Below, piece after piece: positions 58,822 to 64,000 of a stretch of DNA of 64,000 nt. Origin of the DNA: Orrella dioscoreae (GTDB lineage Bacteria; Pseudomonadota; Gammaproteobacteria; Burkholderiales; Burkholderiaceae_B). Position 1 is the stretch's first letter. The number at the start of each line of letters is the position of its first letter. The DNA lies in contig NZ_LT907988.1 of the NCBI RefSeq assembly GCF_900089455.2, forward strand, positions 2,232,001 to 2,296,000. The letters are read 5' to 3'. The notes below the pieces were generated by a model. That model searched no databases, had not been told where the DNA came from, and saw only the letters and a program-made list of their open reading frames with translations. The position numbers were made by a program, and so were the translations under genes.

Positions 58822-59369
58822 ACGTCGAGTCCGGCGAAATCAGGAGAGAGCAGGGGGTGGGCGCGGTCGCGCTCGGACAGGTCCGCCACGGGCAGCGGCC
58901 AGGCAATGGCCAGGCGGGGGTCGTCGTGGCGCAGTCCGCCCTCGGCGTCGGGGTCATAGTGCGCCGTGTGCAGGTACAGCAGCTCGCTGTCGGCTTCCAG
59001 CACCTGGAAACCGTGGGCGCAGCCTTCCGGGATCACCAGCATGGCGTGCCGGTCGGCGCGCAGTTCCTGGGCGTGCCAGCGCAGGAAGGTGGACGAGCCC
59101 GCGCGCAGGTCCACGGCCACGTCCCAGACGCGGCCGCGCAGGCAGCGTACGAACTTCATTTCGGCGTGGGGGGCGTGCTGGAAGTGCAGGCCGCGCACGG
59201 CGCCGGCTTCCCGGGTGCGCGACTGGTTGATCTGGACGATGCGGCGCGTGCCGGCAAGGTCGGCCAGTTCGCGGTCGCAATACAGCCGCCCGAAAGCGCC
59301 GCGATGGTCTTCGCGCAAGGGCGTCTCCACCAGCATGACGCCTGCGATCGGGGTGGGCGTGACGTTCAC
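58818..59369 (-). CDS. RmlC/RfbC-type dTDP-sugar epimerase homologue acting on a CDP-sugar
   Basis: The 183-residue cupin epimerase shows the RmlC blocks VRGLHFQHAPHAEMKFVRCL (active-site His), WDVAVDLRAGSSTFLRW, IPEGCAHGFQVLE and GGLRHDDPRLAIAWP. RmlC inverts C3 and C5 of 4-keto-6-deoxy sugars. There is no dTDP-glucose synthase in view, while the two genes ahead make CDP-4-keto-6-deoxyglucose, so a CDP-linked substrate is inferred. The start is GTG at 59369 overlapping the dehydratase stop (GTGA); ATGA joins it to the methyltransferase. Confidence 0.85.
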   Translation of the reverse strand: MNVTPTPIAGVMLVETPLREDHRGAFGRLYCDRELADLAGTRRIVQINQSRTREAGAVRGLHFQHAPHAEMKFVRCLRGRVWDVAVDLRAGSSTFLRWHAQELRADRHAMLVIPEGCAHGFQVLEADSELLYLHTAHYDPDAEGGLRHDDPRLAIAWPLPVADLSERDRAHPLLSPDFAGLDV

Positions 59370-60445
59370 GGCGTGATCCAGCGGGCGCCGGCCGCCTGCG
59401 CGGCGGCCAGGTAATGATCGAGCTGGGCGCGCGTCTGGGCTTGGCCGGTGGCGTGATGGTGGCGATACCATTGCGCCGTCAGCGCCAGCGCCTCGTCCAG
59501 GCCCAGCACGGGCTGCCAGCCCAGGACGCTGTGCGCGCGCGCGCAGTCCAGCTGCAGCAGGCCGGCCTCGTGCAGGGGGCTCGGTGGCCCGGCCTGCCAG
59601 CGCAGTTCGGGCCAATGGCGCGCCAGCGCGGCCAGGATGTCGCCGACCCGGCGGTTGTCCGCGTGGGCCGGGCCGAAATTCCACGCGTCGGCGCAGGCGC
59701 GATCGCCAGCCAGCAGGCGCTCGCCCAGCATCAGGTAACCCGACAGGCATTCCAGCACGTGCTGCCAGGGCCGCGTGGCCTGCGGATGCCGGATCTCCAG
59801 CGGTACGCCCGCGGTCACCGCGCGCACCAGGTCGGGCACCAGGCGGTCGGCCGCCCAGTCGCCGCCGCCGATGACGTTGCCGGCGCGCGCGCTGGCCACC
59901 AGGGGCGCGTCCAACGCATGCCAGAAGGCCTTGCGGTAGCTGTCGACCACCATTTCGCAGGCGGCCTTCGAGGCGCTGTACGGATCGTGGCCGCCCAGCG
60001 TGTCGTTCTCGCGGTAGCCCCAGGGCCATTCGCGATTGGCATAGACCTTGTCCGTCGTGATGACGACCACCGCGCGCACGCCGGGCGTGCGGCGGCAGGC
60101 CTCCAGCACGTTGGCCGTGCCCATGACATTGCTGGACCAGCTGTTGAGCGGGGCGCCATAGGACTGGCGCACCAGCGTCTGCGCGGCCAGGTGGAACACC
60201 ACCTCGGGCCGGGAGCGGGCGAAGGCGTCCATCAGGGAGGACAGTTCGCGCACGTCGCCGCGGATATCGGTGGCGGGCGCGGCCAGCAGGTCCCAGTGAT
60301 TGGGCGTGGCGGCCGGGTCCAGCGCATAGCCGGTGACTTCCGCGCCCAGCTGCGCCAGCCAGCACGCCAGCCAGCTGCCCTTGAAGCCGGTGTGGCCGGT
60401 CAGCAGCACGCGCTTGCCGGCATAGCGGCCCTGGAATTGCCTCAC
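59366..60445 (-). CDS. rfbG: CDP-glucose 4,6-dehydratase
   Basis: The 359-residue extended SDR converts CDP-glucose to CDP-4-keto-6-deoxyglucose. It has the RfbG-type start RVLLTGHTGFKGSWLACWL, ITTDKVYANREWPWGYRE, the Tyr-x3-Lys in PYSASKAACEMVV and NVIGGGDWAADRLVPD. A GTG at 60445 is preferred over two upstream ATGs: it overlaps the rfbF stop as GTGA and has GGAAGG seven bases ahead, matching the other junctions of the cluster. Together with rfbF it fixes the nucleotide carrier as CDP. Confidence 0.93.
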   Translation of the reverse strand: MRQFQGRYAGKRVLLTGHTGFKGSWLACWLAQLGAEVTGYALDPAATPNHWDLLAAPATDIRGDVRELSSLMDAFARSRPEVVFHLAAQTLVRQSYGAPLNSWSSNVMGTANVLEACRRTPGVRAVVVITTDKVYANREWPWGYRENDTLGGHDPYSASKAACEMVVDSYRKAFWHALDAPLVASARAGNVIGGGDWAADRLVPDLVRAVTAGVPLEIRHPQATRPWQHVLECLSGYLMLGERLLAGDRACADAWNFGPAHADNRRVGDILAALARHWPELRWQAGPPSPLHEAGLLQLDCARAHSVLGWQPVLGLDEALALTAQWYRHHHATGQAQTRAQLDHYLAAAQAAGARWITP

Positions 60446-61212
60446 GCCCAGACCTTCCATGGCGGGGTGCCTTGCGTCCACAGCGCTTCCAACTGGTTCT
60501 TGTCGCGCAGCGTGTCCATGGCTTGCCAGAAGCCCGCGTGCTTGTGGACCATCAGCTGCTGCTCGGCGGCCAGCGCGATGAGGGGCTCGGATTCCCAGCT
60601 CGTCTGGTCGCCCTCGATGCGGTCGATCACGGCCGGGTCCAGCACGAAATAGCCGCCGTTGATCCAGGCGCCGTCACCCGCGGGCTTCTCCTGGAAGCTG
60701 CTGACCCGGTCGCCCTCGATGCCCAGCGCGCCATAGCGGCCGGGCGGCTGGATGGCCGTGACCGTGGCCAGCTTGCCGTGGCTGGCGTGGAAGGCGGTGA
60801 GGGCGCTGATGTCGATGTCCGACACGCCATCGCCATAGGTGAAGCAGAACGGCTCGTCGCCCAGGTGCTTGCGCACGCGCTTCAGGCGGCCGCCCGTCAG
60901 CGTGTTTTCACCGGTGTCCACCAGCGTGACCTGCCAGGGCTCGACATAGCGGTGGTGCACCGTCATGCTGTTGCGCGTCATGTCGAAGGTGACGTCCGAC
61001 ATGTGCAGGAAGTAATTGGCGAAGTATTCCTTGATCACGTAGCCCTTGTAGCCGCAGCAGATCACGAAGTCGTTGATCCCGTGGTGGGAATACGTCTTCA
61101 TGATGTGCCACAGGATCGGCTTGCCGCCGATCTCGATCATGGGCTTGGGCTTGAGATAGGACTCCTCGGAGATCCGGGTGCCCAATCCGCCAGCCAGGAT
61201 GACTGCTTTCAT
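60442..61212 (-). CDS. rfbF: Glucose-1-phosphate cytidylyltransferase
   Basis: The 256-residue nucleotidyltransferase makes CDP-glucose from CTP and glucose 1-phosphate. It has KAVILAGGLGTRISEES (nucleotide loop), KPKPMIEIGGKPILWHIM, the metal Asp in FTYGDGVSDI, GRYGALGIEG and NGGYFVLDP. The long insert around SDVTFDMTRN is typical of RfbF and distinguishes it from RmlA. It starts the CDP-sugar branch. The start is ATG at 61212, 59 bp after the glycosyltransferase gene. Confidence 0.95.
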   Translation of the reverse strand: MKAVILAGGLGTRISEESYLKPKPMIEIGGKPILWHIMKTYSHHGINDFVICCGYKGYVIKEYFANYFLHMSDVTFDMTRNSMTVHHRYVEPWQVTLVDTGENTLTGGRLKRVRKHLGDEPFCFTYGDGVSDIDISALTAFHASHGKLATVTAIQPPGRYGALGIEGDRVSSFQEKPAGDGAWINGGYFVLDPAVIDRIEGDQTSWESEPLIALAAEQQLMVHKHAGFWQAMDTLRDKNQLEALWTQGTPPWKVWA

Positions 61213-61271
61213 GGTGTTTGCCTGTCTGGGTAATGCGTGCTTGCAGGACCCGGCGCGCCAGGTCCTGCGGA

Positions 61272-64000
61272 TCAATAGTGACGGTAGCGGTCGATCAGGT
61301 AGTTCTCGACCTGTTCTTGTATGCGTGCGAGTTCGGCGGGCGCGAGCGTCTCGCGTGCAAGCACATTGAGGTCGTCGCGGTAATACTCACGGAACGGGCC
61401 ACGCTCGAGTTTTTCTTTCTTGCCGGTGATGCGTTCAGAAGCGGTACTGACCCGCTCCTGGAAATAGCGCCGGAAATACCTGGCGTCTTCCAGGTAGGCC
61501 AGCCGCCCCTTCCACAGCAGGTGGCTGATGAATATCTTGTCCCAGGACAACACTTCGCGCAGTTCCAGGTCGCTGGCCTGACTGCGGCGGAACAGCGATT
61601 GGACGATGGTGCAGTTCACCAGTTGCGTGACTGACTTCAGGTACCGCTTGAGCGGGTGCGGGTCGCTGAAGTCATAGATGGCTTCGCCCAGGGGGCTGGT
61701 GTTGCCGTCCTGCACGCGGAAGGGGGTTCCGCAAGCCATCGAGACGTCCGGCTCCGTATCCAGCAACCGGGTCGCCAGGCTCAGGTAGTTGGACGACAGG
61801 TAGTCGTGGCCGCCCAGCCACATGAAGTAGTCCGACCGAGTCTGCTCCAGCAGGAAGCGGAAGTTGTTGAAGGCCCCCACGTTTTCAGCGTGGCCGAGGA
61901 TTTCGAATCGGGCATCGCCGCTGATGGCGTCCTGAGCGATCTCCAGGGTCCTGTCCGTGGACGCGTTGTCACCGAGCAGAAAGTGCACGCCGTCGGCATC
62001 TTGTGCTTTCAGTGACTGAATCGTCTGTTCGACGTATTTCTCTTCGTTGTAGAGCGGCACGGCGACCAACGTGCGTACCTTGTGTGTACCGCAACGCAGC
62101 GCGGCTGCCGTGCGCACGACGGGGATTGGGGGCACAGTGGAGGACGCAAGCGTGGAGGTGGCGGCAGCCGTCCGGGGAAGAAGTGCGGCTGGCGCGCCGA
62201 GCGCCTGGAGAATCTCCGCTGCATGGCAGGCTCGACCCGCCGCCGCCCGGCCGTTCCAGCGGCTGCCCGCCTGAAGCAGCAGGTGCGAGGCTTGCTGCTT
62301 CGAGAACTTCTCCTTGCGGTGGTCGTCGCCGCGCAGGTAATCGTGCAGCAGCACCGAATCCGGCGTGTAGAGCTGCTTGTCGGCCGGCACGCCGGCCTGT
62401 TCCAGGCGGCGCGAGAACTCGAAGCCGCCGTGGCCGAACAGGACATAGTCGCCCCAGCCGCCCAGCGCCACGAAGGCCTGGGTGTTGAACGAGGCATTGC
62501 CCTCCAGGATGGGCGGGGCGGCCATGATCTGGTCGCCCAGGCGGTAGTGCGGCGGGCATTCCGAGCCCGGAGTGCGGGGGGTATAGACGCCGCGCAGGCA
62601 CACGGGCTGGTGCGAGGCGTGCACGGCCAGGTGGGCGTCGACGAAGCCGTCCTGCGGGATGCCGTCGTCTTCCACGAAGAACAGGATGGGCGCCTTGGCA
62701 AAGACAGCGCCCAGGTTGCGCGCCAGGTAGGCGCCCGAGTTGCCGTTCAGCTCGACCCACACGTCCAGGAACGGCACCAACGCGGCGAAGTCTTCCGCCG
62801 GCGCGCCGTTGTTGACGAAGAGGATCTCGATCTCGCCTTGCTTCTGCGCGCGCAGGATCCTGGCGGTTTCGACGATTTCCGGCTTGTAGCGGTTCGAGAT
62901 CAGCACGGCGCTGATCTTCGCGTCGGGACGTTCGGTATAGCGCCTGGCGCTGTCGAACCAGTGCGCGTACAGCGCGGCCTTGTGGCGCCAGCCCATGTCG
63001 GTCAGGCGCGCCAGCAGTGACGGGTCGATCCGCAGTTCGGCGGGCGCCGCCTTGCCGCCCTTGGCCAGCAGGGCATGGGTCTGCACGAAGTGCGCGGTGT
63101 TGTTGGCGCCGTCCCGGTCACGGGCCGCCTTGCCCCGGTTGATCAGTGCATCCAGCGCGGCGTCGCTCCAGGCGCCCATGTGGCCGACCACCTCGGCGAT
63201 GCTTTCGGCCTCGGGCACCGACCGCACGTTGTTCAGCGTGAAGGCGTCACTGTTGGCGCCCAGCACCTTGGCGACATGTACGTCGTCCAGGTAGCGGCCG
63301 CTTTTCGGCAGGGGCGACAGCACCTCGTAGGCAATGTCTTCCAGGCCATAGATGCCGTGCAGCAGGAAAGCCAGCTTCGTGCGGGCATTCGTGTCCAGCG
63401 CCTGCAGGCGCGCCTTGCCGGGAATGAACAGCGCGTCGGCGTGCAGGGTGGCGGTGGCTTGCAGGCCCTGCATGCCCGGATGCTTCGATGGATGCGCGTG
63501 CGCCATGTCGTGCAGGCGGTACAGCTGGAAGCCGTGATGGCTGGCCCAGTGCTGCAGTTCGGCCAGGTTCGGCTGGCGCGCATGCGTGGGCTGGAAGCTG
63601 ACCCGGGCTTCGATGATGAGCGCATTGGCCAGCACGCGCGCGCCGTTGTCCAGGATGGCGGCGCTGTCGTTATAGGCGTCCAGCACCAGCCAGTCCAGGC
63701 TGGGCAGGCCGTTGATGCGGTCCAGCGCGACGGTGTTCAGGGGCAGCCGGGCCAGCACGCCGGTGGGCGCGCCCGGGCCGTCGGCGGGCAGGGGCTCGAG
63801 CGAGCCGCTCTGTGTGGCATCCAGGCAGGCGAACAGGGTGGCGGGCTTGCCGTCACCCAGGCTCATGTTGGCGTAGTAGTGCAGGTCGGGTTGCTGCGTG
63901 GCGGGCGAGTTGGCCGCATTGCTGGCCGGGTCGAACACCACCAGCTCCAGCGTGCGCCGCTTGAGCATCTTCTGCACGTTGGCGCGCGAGACCAGGTTGC
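61272..64000 (-). CDS. Large protein with two GT2 glycosyltransferase domains (5' end outside window)
   Basis: The frame remains open to the window edge, so the true start lies beyond 64000; at least 908 codons are present. About 340 N-terminal residues are unassigned. Glycosyltransferase domain 1 starts near VLISNRYKPEIVETARILRA with acidic FVEDDGIPQDG. Domain 2, about 285 residues further, starts VRTLVAVPLYNEEKYVEQTI with LLGDNASTDRT and FMWLGGHDYL. The second is a standard GT2 fold. It ends with RYRHY. It probably transfers two sugars during surface-glycan assembly, one perhaps being the CDP-derived sugar made downstream (inference). Confidence 0.8.
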   Translation of the reverse strand, partial: NLVSRANVQKMLKRRTLELVVFDPASNAANSPATQQPDLHYYANMSLGDGKPATLFACLDATQSGSLEPLPADGPGAPTGVLARLPLNTVALDRINGLPSLDWLVLDAYNDSAAILDNGARVLANALIIEARVSFQPTHARQPNLAELQHWASHHGFQLYRLHDMAHAHPSKHPGMQGLQATATLHADALFIPGKARLQALDTNARTKLAFLLHGIYGLEDIAYEVLSPLPKSGRYLDDVHVAKVLGANSDAFTLNNVRSVPEAESIAEVVGHMGAWSDAALDALINRGKAARDRDGANNTAHFVQTHALLAKGGKAAPAELRIDPSLLARLTDMGWRHKAALYAHWFDSARRYTERPDAKISAVLISNRYKPEIVETARILRAQKQGEIEILFVNNGAPAEDFAALVPFLDVWVELNGNSGAYLARNLGAVFAKAPILFFVEDDGIPQDGFVDAHLAVHASHQPVCLRGVYTPRTPGSECPPHYRLGDQIMAAPPILEGNASFNTQAFVALGGWGDYVLFGHGGFEFSRRLEQAGVPADKQLYTPDSVLLHDYLRGDDHRKEKFSKQQASHLLLQAGSRWNGRAAAGRACHAAEILQALGAPAALLPRTAAATSTLASSTVPPIPVVRTAAALRCGTHKVRTLVAVPLYNEEKYVEQTIQSLKAQDADGVHFLLGDNASTDRTLEIAQDAISGDARFEILGHAENVGAFNNFRFLLEQTRSDYFMWLGGHDYLSSNYLSLATRLLDTEPDVSMACGTPFRVQDGNTSPLGEAIYDFSDPHPLKRYLKSVTQLVNCTIVQSLFRRSQASDLELREVLSWDKIFISHLLWKGRLAYLEDARYFRRYFQERVSTASERITGKKEKLERGPFREYYRDDLNVLARETLAPAELARIQEQVENYLIDRYRHY

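Noticed and set aside
59414-61233. Plus-strand frames opposite rfbG and rfbF
   Set aside because: The minus-strand genes have full family motifs and coupled junctions; the plus frames are shadows.

Overview
The window is GC-rich (roughly two-thirds G+C by eye), densely coded bacterial chromosome. Gene content and neighbourhoods point to a betaproteobacterium of the order Burkholderiales, most likely Alcaligenaceae (Bordetella/Achromobacter-like). The pointers are a Bug-family solute receptor, a membrane-anchored Mqo, surE-pcm-nlpD, nadE-glnB and the local style of intergenic repeats. The genus is inferred; no rRNA, tRNA or CRISPR array was seen.

Layout. 1-5.4 kb: a Tat-exported PhoX-like lipoprotein and mqo, separated by an IS3-family (IS150-group) element inserted in the loop of the bidirectional terminator the two genes once shared. 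5.7-10.5 kb: an orphan ParB-like protein, DAHP synthase, a DUF502 membrane protein with a Mrr-like membrane protein, and a Tgl-type transglutaminase homologue. 10.6-14.7 kb: a four-gene metal (probably Mn) ABC importer whose first permease carries a DtxR-like C-terminal domain. 14.9-18.2 kb: a secreted proline-rich protein, then an overlapping HAD hydrolase-tadA-ldcA unit, the last with a histidine-rich tail. 18.2-25 kb: crotonase, ABC-F protein, YigZ, a degenerate ABC ATPase with a purine permease, tsaD and plsY. 25.2-28.5 kb: a translationally coupled surE-pcm-nlpD-exonuclease operon without rpoS.

28.6-37.4 kb: a Spy-like periplasmic protein, a TorF-type porin, a tautomerase, rlmD, argH, an MscS-like channel, nadE and glnB. 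37.4-41.8 kb: LysR regulator, Bug receptor, gamma-glutamyltransferase and ubiC. 42-47.5 kb: an RsuA-type pseudouridine synthase and an AcrAB-like RND pump without an outer-membrane partner. 47.6-55.4 kb: rlmJ, a glycerophosphodiesterase, ppiD, the tesA/ybbA divergent pair without ybbP, an EamA exporter and an amidase.

55.4-64 kb: a surface-polysaccharide cluster on the minus strand that continues past the right edge. Its core (CDP-glucose synthesis, 4,6-dehydration, RmlC-type epimerisation, NovU/TylC-type C-methylation, ketoreduction, CmcI-family enzyme, hexapeptide acyltransferase) has the step order of noviose-type C-methyl deoxysugar synthesis, but apparently on a CDP carrier. Most junctions in it are 4-base start/stop overlaps. 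I regard this cluster as the best candidate for an undescribed pathway. A dispersed repeat of about 75 bp occurs three times (30.4, 38.5 and 41.9 kb), always between genes.
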